Position numbers and translations under genes: made by a program | Origin: Flectobacillus roseus | GTDB lineage: Bacteria > Bacteroidota > Bacteroidia > Cytophagales > Spirosomataceae | Strand: one strand, 5' to 3' | NCBI RefSeq assembly: GCF_030056665.1 | Contig: NZ_JASHIG010000010.1 | Length of the DNA: 64,000 bases | Shown here: one piece after another, positions 43,020 to 51,890 of the stretch | Position numbering within the stretch: position 1 is the first letter of the stretch | Layout: every line of letters begins with the position of its first letter | Notes under the pieces: generated by a model | Seen by the model: only the letters and a program-made list of their open reading frames with translations | Database searches by the model: none | Told to the model about the DNA's origin: nothing

Positions 43020-43427
43020 TTATTGCTTATTCAACAGGGCGGTGCCTTTGCCCAAAAGCTGTCCAGATTCATTGTAGCAATAGGCTTCAAGAAATTTCTG
43101 TTGGGTGTTTGGGGTAGGTAACCAATCTATTTCAATGGTGAAATCATGGATAGACTGCTGATTCATAATCAAATTAATACAGTGAAAATTGGTGAGCTGG
43201 AAATGATCTCCATATTCTACAAATCGTTTGTAAAGCTCTAGGGATTGCAGCAACAAAGTGTCAATCGAAAAGCTTTTATCTTCTTTTGTATAAACATTAT
43301 TTTTCGAAAAGAATAAACTAAAATTATCGGCATCTAAATTCCAATTTTTTAACTCGAAGCCAAAAGACTCAATCGATGAATGAGTTATTTGAATGCTGTG
43401 ATTGATGGTATCAGGTCTGAGAGTCAT
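43020..43427 (-). CDS. Hypothetical protein, possibly hotdog-fold
   Basis: This is a 135-residue cytoplasmic protein with no signal or membrane segment. Strands plus one central helix (about 55-73, S-I-D-T-L-L-L-Q-S-L-E-L-Y) and the end E-A-Y-C-Y-N-E-S-G-Q-L-L-G-K-G-T-A-L suggest the hotdog fold of thioesterases and dehydratases, but no catalytic residue can be assigned and this is a weak call. It starts 5 bp after the TolC gene and precedes the MarR gene by 136 bp, so it belongs to the efflux operon. An acyl-lipid cargo for the pump is one possible reading. Confidence 0.5.
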   Translation of the reverse strand: MTLRPDTINHSIQITHSSIESFGFELKNWNLDADNFSLFFSKNNVYTKEDKSFSIDTLLLQSLELYKRFVEYGDHFQLTNFHCINLIMNQQSIHDFTIEIDWLPTPNTQQKFLEAYCYNESGQLLGKGTALLNKQ

Positions 43428-43432
43428 GTGAT

Positions 43433-44755
43433 TTATTTTTTGAATTTTTCGAGAAGGTTACCACTAATGTATAGCCTATCCATATAAGTCTTATTGAGCT
43501 GCTCTTTGAGTTGTAATTGTTGTACAAGTGCTTTTTGTAATGCGCTTTCTTGCGTGTTTAACTCAGAGGCTTCAAGTTGTCCTGTTTGAAGGCGAGCTTG
43601 ATAGATGTCTAGGTTTTCTTTTAAAAGGACGATGTTTTTTTCAGCAAATGCAATCTCTTTCTGGAGTCTTTCGATGGTATTCGAATTTTGTAAAATATCC
43701 TTATTTTTTTGAGACTTATACTCTTCCTTTTGGTTTTCTACTACCGTGAGTTGCTTCTTGAGTTGCTTACTCAAATTGATAGATTTGTCAGGTGCGAAAA
43801 TGGGTAATTTCACAGAAAGACCTACATAGCTATTGCCAAACCATGAATTTGCTAAAAAGGGATTTATACTTTGCGTGTATTGGTTGGCACCAATGTATCC
43901 TTGAACTCCCAATGTTGGTCGATACTGGGTTTGCTCCGTTTGAATCTGCTGATTGAGCAGTTGTTCTTTTGTGATGAATTTTTGAAAATCAATACTTGAT
44001 TCAAATGTGGAGTTATTCGGTGTGTTGTCCAAAACATCGTTGATAGGGGCATAGGAATCAGCTAACAGTTTTTCGAGACTGATATTGGTAAGATAATTCA
44101 AATAAATTTTCTCATTAATCAGGTTTGAAAAAGCTTTCTGAAATGCCGATAGGTTATTGTTATGATTGATTTTGGCGGTATTCCATTCGGTTTTCAATAT
44201 TTTCCCCTCTTTAAACTTTGCCTCCATCATAGCCATAGAAATATAACTGCGAACAGAATCAGAGGCAGATTCTTGGCTTTGTAGCTGATAAAGCAGTATT
44301 TGGCTGTAGGATTTAACTATTTCAAAGACAAAATCTTCTTCTGCTTTTTTGAGATCCCAATTTGCCGAGGCCTCATTGATTTTACTTTCCTTAATCTTAC
44401 TTTTTAAGGACAAATCAATCAAGGGCTGATACACCGTAACTCCTGCATTTTGCTGCCAATTGCTACCAAATCGAATAGCCTGTGTTTCGGTAGTAGGCGT
44501 ACCGCTAAATAACCCCGTAGGAACTACCTGTGTGGCAATAATCGGGTTGTAACGGTATTCATAAGCTAAGGCAATTTGAGGTAAAAACTTAGATTGGGCA
44601 TCCAAACTTTTTAGAGCAGCCACAGCAAGATCTGCTTGGGCTGTTTTGATGCTAGGTCTATGTTTTAAGCCATTTTCGATACATTCATTGACTGTAATTT
44701 GAGCATACATGGAATGTACCAATAGCAAACAAATGATGATTAGTATTGATTTCAT
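43433..44755 (-). CDS. TolC-family outer-membrane efflux protein
   Basis: This is a 440-residue protein with a signal peptide (MKSILIIICLLLVHSMYAQ). It contains the two long helical repeats of the OEP family with N-E-C-I-E-N-G-L at the start and the R-L-Q-T-G-Q-L-E-A-S-E-L-N-T-Q-E-S-A segment near the end. It is not a lipoprotein, unlike the RND partner at 12-13.5 kb. It is the channel partner of the ABC permease, adaptor and ATPase encoded upstream, 163 bp beyond the permease stop. A dispersed element fills that gap. Confidence 0.9.
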   Translation of the reverse strand: MKSILIIICLLLVHSMYAQITVNECIENGLKHRPSIKTAQADLAVAALKSLDAQSKFLPQIALAYEYRYNPIIATQVVPTGLFSGTPTTETQAIRFGSNWQQNAGVTVYQPLIDLSLKSKIKESKINEASANWDLKKAEEDFVFEIVKSYSQILLYQLQSQESASDSVRSYISMAMMEAKFKEGKILKTEWNTAKINHNNNLSAFQKAFSNLINEKIYLNYLTNISLEKLLADSYAPINDVLDNTPNNSTFESSIDFQKFITKEQLLNQQIQTEQTQYRPTLGVQGYIGANQYTQSINPFLANSWFGNSYVGLSVKLPIFAPDKSINLSKQLKKQLTVVENQKEEYKSQKNKDILQNSNTIERLQKEIAFAEKNIVLLKENLDIYQARLQTGQLEASELNTQESALQKALVQQLQLKEQLNKTYMDRLYISGNLLEKFKK

Positions 44756-44790
44756 AAAATATCAAGATATATCGAATGATGAATTAGGAG

Positions 44791-44911
44791 TGTACGAAGG
44801 ATAATAAAAACCATTTATTTCAGATATCGGATGTTGGATTTCGGAAGTGTAAAAAATAGAGGTATTTTACTTTATTTCCGAAATCAGAAATCCCAAATCC
44901 GCAATTCAAAC
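44791..44911. repeat. Dispersed element, copy 2, inside the ABC efflux operon
   Basis: TGTACGAAGGA at 44791-44801 starts a segment matching the element at 23624-23767 in opposite orientation, with an exact 28-base run (44849-44876) and a gap of about 18 bases relative to that copy. It ends 8 bases from the permease stop. The far terminal repeat is not conserved. Confidence 0.7.
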
Positions 44912-44918
44912 CTAACCG

Positions 44919-46058
44919 CTATCCTCTAAATACCGAGGCTGGCTCGACGCCGTTGATTTTTTTGATGGCAAACAAAGAACCACCCATTGAGATAAATAGC
45001 GTGATGACAAATAATCCCAGTATCTCCAAAGTCGAATAATTAATGGCCAATCCAGCATTTTCTACCCCTTTTTTGAAGCCTATTAAAAGTGCAAAGGCAA
45101 TGACAAAACCGATGATAGCAAAAAAGAAGGATTGCAGTAAAATCAAATTTCGGACATAGCTGTTGGTTGCACCAATGGCTTTGAGCGTACCATAATCCTT
45201 GATACGGTCGAGTGCCGCCGAATACAATGTGAGTCCAATAATAAAGAAGCCACTGATGATGGCAAACACAACCAACGACCCTACACTTGTACCAATATTG
45301 GATGAGATGGTGATAAAGCTAATCGTGGAGGCTTGAAGCTCGTTGGCATCCCAAGCACGAATACCATAAAATTTAGTGTTAATGCTTTTGATAACAGACG
45401 CTACATCGTAACCTGACTTCACTTGTATTGCTACGATGCTGACCTTATTTTCAGGAAACCCACCATAGTATCGAGCTTTGCTCAGTGTGGTATAAAAGAA
45501 TGCTCCAGCAAAACCTCTTGCATTTTTAGTTTGCAGGCGCACCTCAGCTTCTTTTCCATTAATTTCGACTCTAGTGCCTACTTCTAGTGCTGCATCAAAA
45601 GTCTTTTGGTCAAAGAATTCTGCCGACATAGCCTGGTCTTGGGCTAGGTCATTGATTTTGCCTTTAAAAATCTTTACAGGATTTGGGCCTGCCACAAAAA
45701 CAGGTGTTTCACTTCCAATTAATAAAACAGAGGCTGTTTTTCCATTTTTGAATTTTACCAAACCGTTCGAGATTACTACTGGGTAAGTATTAGCTACTCC
45801 ATCAACACTTCTAATTTCTCGAACATATCGTTCGTCTAACTTGCCAAGTTCGTTGGCGTTGCGGGTAATATTGTCGATGACCCAAATTTGAGCAATATCC
45901 TTACGGGAGTTTTCTACGAGTCCTCCCATGAGACCAGTCAAGAAGCCAAGAATACCGATTTGTTGACCAATCAGGAAAATACTAATCACAATACCCACGA
46001 TTACGCCAATACTTTTGGCGGTGTCGTATTTGATAAATTTAAAGGCCGTCAGTATCAT
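44919..46058 (-). CDS. ABC transporter permease of a DevC/MacB-type efflux system
   Basis: This is a 379-residue FtsX-like permease. One N-terminal membrane segment (about 17-44) is followed by a MacB-type periplasmic domain (about 50-255) and three C-terminal membrane segments. The segment D-Y-G-T-L-K-A-I-G-A-T-N-S-Y-V is the FtsX coupling helix and the end reads I-K-K-I-N-G-V-E-P-A-S-V-F-R-G. The length matches DevC-type permeases, with the ATPase on a separate gene. Its ATG overlaps the adaptor stop by 4 bp, so the two are translationally coupled. Confidence 0.9.
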   Translation of the reverse strand: MILTAFKFIKYDTAKSIGVIVGIVISIFLIGQQIGILGFLTGLMGGLVENSRKDIAQIWVIDNITRNANELGKLDERYVREIRSVDGVANTYPVVISNGLVKFKNGKTASVLLIGSETPVFVAGPNPVKIFKGKINDLAQDQAMSAEFFDQKTFDAALEVGTRVEINGKEAEVRLQTKNARGFAGAFFYTTLSKARYYGGFPENKVSIVAIQVKSGYDVASVIKSINTKFYGIRAWDANELQASTISFITISSNIGTSVGSLVVFAIISGFFIIGLTLYSAALDRIKDYGTLKAIGATNSYVRNLILLQSFFFAIIGFVIAFALLIGFKKGVENAGLAINYSTLEILGLFVITLFISMGGSLFAIKKINGVEPASVFRG

Positions 46059-46990
46059 AGCTTGATGTTACATTCAATTTTGGCATTGATTACGAGATTC
46101 TTATCATCAGCAACAGAGATGCGTATCTCGCGCACTCTTCGATCTTCTTGGTCATCTGCTTTTTCAGAAAAGAGAGATTTCTTTTTCAAGTAAGGAGCCA
46201 TCGATGAAATTTGACCTTTTGCCATAACATTGCTACTACCAATATTGACGATTTCGACAGTGTCCCCAATTTTGATACTATTACTAAACATTTCATCTAC
46301 CTCGGCTCTGATAATCAGTTTGCCTTGAGGGGCAACCTCTGCATAGCTGGCAAATTGGCTAACAGATTCGCCCTGGTTGACGGCTCTGTCAAGGATTATA
46401 CCCGCAAATGGAGCTCTGAATACTTTTTTCCCAGCTTCTTGATAAAGAGTTTTCAATTGTGCTTGAAGCTCATTCAGCTCACTATTAGCTAATTGTACTT
46501 GCGTTTTGGCCGCACTGAGATTGGCTTCTAAAACCTCAAGGTCTGTTGCTAAATTATCGTAGACTTGTTGCGTTTCGGCTCCCTTAGTAATGAGTTGTTT
46601 GGCTCTATCCAATAGTAATTTTTTGTTTTTGAGATTCGCAATAACTTCCCTTACCTTCGATTGTGTGATTTCAATTTGAGTACGTTGAGTCGCTATTTTT
46701 ACTTTCAATTCATTGATTTTATTCTGCTCAGCATCATCATCGAGTTGCAATATAACCTCATTGAGTTGCACCTTGTCACCATCATTTTTCATGACTTTTT
46801 CGACAATTCCACCAACTGGTGCAGATAGCTTGATAATACCTTCTTGTGGTTCTACTCTCCCGATGGCTACCACCAATTTTGTGGGAGCTTTGGGGTTAGA
46901 TTGTTTTTGATTAGATGACTCTTTTGATTGATCTTTATTACAGCCCATCAGTAGAGTTACTAATAGGCTCAATATCAAGTAATGCTTCAT
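46055..46990 (-). CDS. Periplasmic adaptor lipoprotein of the ABC efflux system (HlyD/DevB type)
   Basis: This is a 311-residue membrane-fusion protein. The lipobox L-L-M-G-C places the lipidated Cys at 17. The lipoyl halves (G-I-V-E-K-V-M-K-N-D-G-D and F-R-A-P-F-A-G-I-I-L-D-R) flank a long alpha hairpin of roughly 110 residues, and a short barrel with G-D-T-V-E-I-V follows. It bridges the permease and the TolC channel. It begins 88 bp after the ATPase gene. Confidence 0.9.
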   Translation of the reverse strand: MKHYLILSLLVTLLMGCNKDQSKESSNQKQSNPKAPTKLVVAIGRVEPQEGIIKLSAPVGGIVEKVMKNDGDKVQLNEVILQLDDDAEQNKINELKVKIATQRTQIEITQSKVREVIANLKNKKLLLDRAKQLITKGAETQQVYDNLATDLEVLEANLSAAKTQVQLANSELNELQAQLKTLYQEAGKKVFRAPFAGIILDRAVNQGESVSQFASYAEVAPQGKLIIRAEVDEMFSNSIKIGDTVEIVNIGSSNVMAKGQISSMAPYLKKKSLFSEKADDQEDRRVREIRISVADDKNLVINAKIECNIKL

Positions 46991-47078
46991 TTTGATAGTT
47001 ATTTTGAATGAAAGTACAAAAGTGTATTTCTAAAAAATCAAACTCTTTTTGGTATACGTAATAAATCTCGGTGGTCAG

Positions 47079-47777
47079 TTAAAGAAGCATATCCTCTTCT
47101 TCCTGATGGTCGGAAATCATGCCGTTGTTGACGTAAATAATTCTATCTGCAAACTTTTTTAGTCTTAAATCATGCGTAACTACTGCCACTGATTTACCTG
47201 TAGTCGAAAGCATTTTGAGTTCGTCCATGACGACTGATACACTTTTGGTGTCGAGGGCGGCTGTAGGCTCGTCGCATAACATCAAAGGGGGATTGGTTAC
47301 TAGCGCACGAGCAATAGCGACTCTTTGCTGTTGTCCGCCACTGAGCATTTTAGGAAGGTTATACATTCTATCCTCCATACTTACTTTGCGCAAGGCCTCT
47401 GTGGCGCGCTGACGTGCTTCTTTTCTAGAAATACCTAGGAGTAACAATGGCTGCATTACGTTTTCGAGCGCATTGAGCGGTGCCAATAGGTTGAAGCTCT
47501 GGAAAACAAATCCAATGTTTTGAAGACGAACCTTAGCAAGTTGATTTTGATTAAGCCCATTGATCACTTGGTCACAGATAGTAACCTCACCTGTGCTAGG
47601 AAAAATCACGCACCCTAAGAGTGATAGTAAAGTAGTTTTTCCAGAACCAGAAGGACCAATGATAAGTGTTAGCTCATTTTTCCTGAATTCACAACTTGAT
47701 GGTTGCAAGGCTGTAATCACAGTATCCCCAGTTTTGTACTGCTTCGAGGCATTTGAAACACTTGCTACAATTTCCAT
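47079..47777 (-). CDS. ABC transporter ATP-binding protein (MacB/LolD/DevA type)
   Basis: This is a 232-residue ATPase with Walker A G-P-S-G-S-G-K-T-T (41-49), Q-loop Q93, signature L-S-G-G-Q (145-149), Walker B L-M-L-C-D-E (D169, E170) and the H-switch V-T-H-D. The start at ATG 47777 is 28 bases from a TACTTTTG box. It is the first gene of the operon ATPase-adaptor-permease-TolC-(135-residue protein)-MarR. Confidence 0.93.
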   Translation of the reverse strand: MEIVASVSNASKQYKTGDTVITALQPSSCEFRKNELTLIIGPSGSGKTTLLSLLGCVIFPSTGEVTICDQVINGLNQNQLAKVRLQNIGFVFQSFNLLAPLNALENVMQPLLLLGISRKEARQRATEALRKVSMEDRMYNLPKMLSGGQQQRVAIARALVTNPPLMLCDEPTAALDTKSVSVVMDELKMLSTTGKSVAVVTHDLRLKKFADRIIYVNNGMISDHQEEEDMLL

Positions 47778-47804
47778 AAATAGTACGATAACATTTTACT
47801 TTGT

Positions 47805-47812
47805 CAAAAGTA
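47805..47812 (-). promoter_or_regulatory. -7 box candidate for the ABC efflux operon
   Basis: On the minus strand this reads TACTTTTG, a full match to TAnnTTTG, giving a leader of roughly 20 bases to the ATPase ATG. Confidence 0.45.
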
Positions 47813-48028
47813 ATACAATAATTGGTATTTTATATATGTTTTCGTACTATATTTTTTGCAATAGTTCAAAAACATATATAAAACCTCTGGGGCTGGCAAA
47901 TTGTTTGAAGAAGTTTGGGAAATGTTAAAAGGTGCTGAACATAGATATTTTATACCATTGATTTTTAGTTTTAAAATTGTTAAAAAAATAAGTTCAAGAC
48001 TAAGTCTTGAACGAGGGTGAACTTCCAA

Positions 48029-48056
48029 TTAGCGGGTGAATTTATTCACCCGTAAC
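48029..48056. repeat. 28-base palindromic repeat, copy 1
   Basis: The 28 bases are identical to 54901-54928. The centre GGGTGAATTTATTCACCC is an 18-base inverted repeat with a two-base centre. Confidence 0.8.
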
Positions 48057-48097
48057 TTGAGTCTTGAACTAGTTAAGCTCCAGAATAAACGTCTGGT

Positions 48098-48811
48098 TTA
48101 AAAGCTAAAGCCAACCCTGATACTTAATCGGTTGAAAACTTCGGTAGATTTTTGTAGTTTTTCTGTCACTGAGGATTCTTGATAACGATAGCCAAGACCA
48201 AGTAAAAATCCGTTATTTTCTTGAAAAAGGAGTTTGATGCCTAAACCAACCGCAAATGTTGCACCACCTTGGTATTTGATGGTTGGAACATCGTTGGAGG
48301 TGGCATTGATACTATATCCTCCCTCCACAAAGTAAAATGGAATTTTGGCCGAGGTGGTACTTAAATCCCCTCGCACACTCAACACTACAGGGACGAAGGT
48401 TTGTACGGCATACAAATCTGCGCCTACACCTATGCCAAGATAAAGGAGCGGATTGAACCTGTATCCGTTGGTTGTTTGAAATGAAAATGCTGAAGTAGTA
48501 ACGCCATTGGAGGCACGATTACTCATGGCAAGTGGCCCAAGTTCGGTATAATTGACAAAGCCCTTTCTTTTGTAAGTAGCCTTTCCAAAATTCTGTCCAA
48601 GGGTATCTACTCGTTGGATTTCGGAATTAGTAAAAACCCATATAGATTGATCAATGGTTTGAATTGAAACTGAAGAAGCATCAGACTTCAGGAGTTTTCC
48701 TACAATTTGACTTCCATTTTTCAGATGTACACGATGTTGAGCAATACCAATAGTCTGATTGATTAACAAAATGAATGCTAGGAAAAAGGTCTTGATGAGA
48801 TTTTTTTTCAT
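48098..48811 (-). CDS. Outer-membrane beta-barrel-like protein with Sm-like N-terminal strand module
   Basis: This is a 237-residue protein with a signal peptide ending at IGIAQ (about residue 25). Residues 27-68 (V-H-L-K-N-G-S-Q-I-V-G-K-L-L) are like the short Sm/PRC-type beta module seen before barrels in Bacteroidota. Residues 85-237 alternate polar and hydrophobic residues and end in R-V-G-F-S-F, typical of outer-membrane barrels. It starts 4 bp after the response regulator and is the third gene of that operon, hence a likely member of, or target for, the signalling pathway. Confidence 0.75.
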   Translation of the reverse strand: MKKNLIKTFFLAFILLINQTIGIAQHRVHLKNGSQIVGKLLKSDASSVSIQTIDQSIWVFTNSEIQRVDTLGQNFGKATYKRKGFVNYTELGPLAMSNRASNGVTTSAFSFQTTNGYRFNPLLYLGIGVGADLYAVQTFVPVVLSVRGDLSTTSAKIPFYFVEGGYSINATSNDVPTIKYQGGATFAVGLGIKLLFQENNGFLLGLGYRYQESSVTEKLQKSTEVFNRLSIRVGFSF

Positions 48812-48815
48812 AATA

Positions 48816-49580
48816 TTATTGGTCTAGCCATGTCTTAAACTCTGAACATCGCTCTTTTGATACATAAATTTCTGATTCAAAATTAGGTTTAAGTTTTACG
48901 AGCAATCGCCCGTTGTACACGGCCTTGACAGTTGCGATAGAGGCGATTTTAGTAATGACTTTTCGGTTGAGGCGGAAGAAAAAGTCTGGTTGTAAAAGCT
49001 GTTCGAGTTGCTCTAAAGTGTAATCAATGATATATCGTTTGGCATCGTGACAAACCAAATACACAATTTTATCATCGGCAAAGAAATAGGCTATTTCATC
49101 CAGTGTTTTATACTGAAGTGTATCGCCAAATTTTACCAAAAATCTAGATTTATATTTTTTTTGATTGGTTTCTATACTCTGGATGATTCGCTGAATATCA
49201 AGCGAGTCGATGGATTTTCTATCGTAGTTGAGCTGATGATATTTGTTGAGTGCTTGGCTCAAATCTTCAAAATCCAGTGGTTTTAGAAGATAATCTATGC
49301 TATTAATTTTGAAGGCCTGAATCGCATATTGGTCATAGGCTGTCGTAAATATGACAGGATTTTTGACGGGTATTTTCTTGAAAATATCAAAACTTGAACC
49401 GTCTGCCAAGTGGATATCTACCAATAACAGGTCTGGTTCTTGATGTTTGACAAGCCAGTTGGTAGCTTTTTCGACTGAGTCGACGGTATCTACCACATTA
49501 ATATTTTGGTCATACTCAAGGAGCAAACTTTTGGCACGTTGCGCAGAGTGATATTCATCTTCAATAATTAGAACTTTCAT
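48816..49580 (-). CDS. LytTR-family response regulator
   Basis: This is a 254-residue two-component regulator. The receiver domain (1-120) has the acidic pair E7-D8, phospho-acceptor Asp55 (L-L-L-V-D-I-H-L), Thr79 and Lys100 (Y-L-L-K-P-L), all intact, unlike the orphan at 5.8 kb. The LytTR DNA-binding domain occupies about 150-253 (F-F-R-L-N-R-K-V-I-T and V-S-K-E-R-C). Its ATG overlaps the stop of the histidine kinase by 4 bp. Confidence 0.95.
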   Translation of the reverse strand: MKVLIIEDEYHSAQRAKSLLLEYDQNINVVDTVDSVEKATNWLVKHQEPDLLLVDIHLADGSSFDIFKKIPVKNPVIFTTAYDQYAIQAFKINSIDYLLKPLDFEDLSQALNKYHQLNYDRKSIDSLDIQRIIQSIETNQKKYKSRFLVKFGDTLQYKTLDEIAYFFADDKIVYLVCHDAKRYIIDYTLEQLEQLLQPDFFFRLNRKVITKIASIATVKAVYNGRLLVKLKPNFESEIYVSKERCSEFKTWLDQ

Positions 49581-50623
49581 AATAGATCTTCAGAGGATAA
49601 TTTAATAATGGGAATTTTTACCAGAAATTCATGTGTAGTTTTAATAACTTCCACCTTCAAAGGACTCAAAAATTGATAACGTTGAATGATATTACTTAAG
49701 CCTGTATTGGTGGATTCTGTAGTATTAACCAGTTTGGGTTGTAAGTTGTTTGATAAAACTAAATAAGGGTGCTCGGTATAAAGTGAAATTTTGAGAGGGT
49801 TGTTACGAGTAGCGATGTTATGCTTGATAGTATTTTCGAGCAACATTTGTAAAGCCATAGGTACAATTTGCCAATTGAGGTATTGTTCTTCTACCTTGAT
49901 TTCTACGATAATTCCTTCATAAAAACGCTTTTGCAAGAGGAATAGATAGGATTTTGTAAAGTCAAGTTCTTCTGAAATGGTAATCAGTTCTTTATCATGG
50001 TGTTTTAAAACATATCGATAAACATTCGAAAACTGCTTAACAAACTGGATTGAGCTGGTGGTATCGGTGCTAATCAAAGAACTTAAAACACTCAGATTAT
50101 TAAATAAAAAATGAGGATTTATTTGATTTCGAATGGCTTGAAGCTGCGCTTGCGTACTGATTTGACGGAGCTTTTCGGTTTCGAGAGCCATCATCTCAAA
50201 TTCATGCACGTATAAATAAATCGTATTGAGAATGTTGAGAAAAAGGTTGATTCTGAAAGCAAACATCAAAAAGAGTTTGATTAATAAACTAAAGTTATCA
50301 TTGTGTTTCACCTCCCAAACACTAGCGAAGACATAGCCTAGGCTTATTGCCAAAATAGCAGTAAGTAAAATACTACTGGCCATGCCCAAAAGAAGTTTGT
50401 ACCATAATTTGGGATAATGAAAGCGGGAAATAAACAAGAAAATAAGCCTATTTCCTTCCCAAATACCTAAAATCAATAGGAAGAACAAGAATAATAGCTC
50501 TGGTTCTTTCAAAGGAATTGGATAGTAATGTAGGGTTTCGGTTACTAGCGTATTGGCAAAAGAATACACCGTGAGGATTAGAACCCACAAAAATCGAAAT
50601 GAATGAGCATATAGACTTTGCAT
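49577..50623 (-). CDS. Sensor histidine kinase, LytS/YehU family
   Basis: This is a 348-residue membrane kinase with about four membrane segments (17-33, 43-60, 80-102, 115-135). The kinase domain is of the His_kinase (PF06580) type: N-Q-I-N-P-H171-F-L-F-N-N with phospho-accepting His171, and an ATP lid E-N-T-I-K-H-N. It has no periplasmic sensor domain, so sensing is probably within the membrane. It is the first gene of the kinase-regulator-barrel operon. Confidence 0.93.
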   Translation of the reverse strand: MQSLYAHSFRFLWVLILTVYSFANTLVTETLHYYPIPLKEPELLFLFFLLILGIWEGNRLIFLFISRFHYPKLWYKLLLGMASSILLTAILAISLGYVFASVWEVKHNDNFSLLIKLFLMFAFRINLFLNILNTIYLYVHEFEMMALETEKLRQISTQAQLQAIRNQINPHFLFNNLSVLSSLISTDTTSSIQFVKQFSNVYRYVLKHHDKELITISEELDFTKSYLFLLQKRFYEGIIVEIKVEEQYLNWQIVPMALQMLLENTIKHNIATRNNPLKISLYTEHPYLVLSNNLQPKLVNTTESTNTGLSNIIQRYQFLSPLKVEVIKTTHEFLVKIPIIKLSSEDLL

Positions 50624-50686
50624 AAATTGAGAAGAAAGAGTGGTATATCGATAACGGTTTTGAGTACTGGTATGTTTGAAAATAAA

Positions 50687-50715
50687 TAGCCCTCGTCCAA
50701 AGTCGACGAGGGCTA
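50687..50715. terminator. Terminator downstream of the FAS1 lipoprotein gene
   Basis: TAGCCCTCGTC (50687-50697) and GACGAGGGCTA (50705-50715) form an 11-bp perfect stem with a 7-nt loop, 22 bases after the stop. On the minus strand ATTTATTTT follows. Confidence 0.75.
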
Positions 50716-50736
50716 AGTAAAGACACTATCTACTAT

Positions 50737-51672
50737 TTATGGTAACAATACTTTGTCGATTACATGAATTACACCGTTTGTGGCCAGAATATTAGCTGAT
50801 GTAATATTTGAATTTCCGCTTGATTTACCGATTACTTTAGCTCCACCTGCTAAGTTGAATGTTACCTTCGCCGCCGAATTAGCTGTCGCGACCTCCCCCG
50901 AAACATTTGGTAAGTCTGTAGAGAATACACGTCCCGGTACCACATGGTATAATAACACATTGGTCAAAAGTGTACGATTGGCTGGGTCTAATAAAGTTGC
51001 TTTTGGCACAGTTTTGTAAAGTTCTGTAAAAGCGGCATTCGTAGGAGCAAAAACTGTCAATCCACTTGCTGAAGCCTGAGATAGAGCAGTTACTACAGCT
51101 GGGTCGGCAGCAGTCACTAGACTTACAAGTTCTGAGAAGTTGCTGTTTTCTGCTGCAATAGTAACCAAGTTTTTAGTAGGAGGAGTAATAACATTATCAA
51201 TTACATGAATTACACCGTTTGAAGCATCCACATCCGTAGCAATAACTTTGATATTACCATTGATAAATACACCATCTGCATTTTTCGAAACGTAAATCGG
51301 GCTACTAGAGTTGAGCGTTGGTACAGTACCCGAAGTTACATTGGCTGCCATTACTTCTCCCGAAACCACATGGTTGGTTAGGATATTGGTAAGGTCAGTG
51401 TTATTAATACCATCCAGACTAGTAATACCCGCTTTTGTAAATGCTGTATTGTTGGGCGCAAATACCGTAAATGGTCCTGTTGCTTTCAGCGCAGTGACTA
51501 AATTAGCTTTGGTTAAAGCAGAAACTAAGGTGCTAAATTGTGGGTCTGCAATGGCAACATCTGTGATGTCTTTTGTCATGACCGTGTTGTTTTCTTCGTC
51601 TTTTGAGCATGCGCTCAAGCCAAGTAATACGAAGCCTAATAAGGCTAGTCCTGTTTTTTTAAGGTTTTTCAT
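50737..51672 (-). CDS. Lipoprotein with two fasciclin (FAS1) domains
   Basis: This is a 311-residue lipoprotein; the lipobox G-L-S-A-C puts the Cys at 22. Two FAS1 domains follow (about 38-165 and 170-311), each with the H1 motif F-A-P-[TN]-N-x-A-F and H2 motif G-V-I-H-V-I-D. FAS1 domains mediate cell-surface adhesion or matrix contacts. It has its own terminator and no coupled neighbour. Confidence 0.93.
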   Translation of the reverse strand: MKNLKKTGLALLGFVLLGLSACSKDEENNTVMTKDITDVAIADPQFSTLVSALTKANLVTALKATGPFTVFAPNNTAFTKAGITSLDGINNTDLTNILTNHVVSGEVMAANVTSGTVPTLNSSSPIYVSKNADGVFINGNIKVIATDVDASNGVIHVIDNVITPPTKNLVTIAAENSNFSELVSLVTAADPAVVTALSQASASGLTVFAPTNAAFTELYKTVPKATLLDPANRTLLTNVLLYHVVPGRVFSTDLPNVSGEVATANSAAKVTFNLAGGAKVIGKSSGNSNITSANILATNGVIHVIDKVLLP

Positions 51673-51831
51673 AAGTATAAAGGATTAATGTTTAATTCAC
51701 CTCTATAACTTTGGCTCTTGAAAATAGTATATTGGAAACGGAGTGAAGCGACAATATTATGGTGTGAAACCTAAATTCTTTTCCGTGAACTGTTCGATTT
51801 TATGACTGAACTTTAGGCGTATTTTAACAAA

Positions 51832-51869
51832 AATGCGCTCTATATTTTGCTGAAAATATAGAGCGCATT
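51832..51869. terminator. 17-bp perfect terminator of nhaD
   Basis: Arms 51832-51848 (AATGCGCTCTATATTTT) and 51853-51869 pair perfectly with a 4-nt loop, 22 bases beyond the nhaD stop on the minus strand. Confidence 0.8.
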
Positions 51870-51890
51870 GTGGAAAGGAGGCTTTAGCCT

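Larger units (their letters stand above)
47778..48097. other. Gene-free stretch between the two-component operon and the ABC operon
   Basis: This 320-base stretch carries the ABC operon promoter, a GTTCAAGAC/GTCTTGAAC palindrome near 47992-48012, and a copy of the TTAGCGGGTGAA repeat (48029-48056). Confidence 0.5.
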
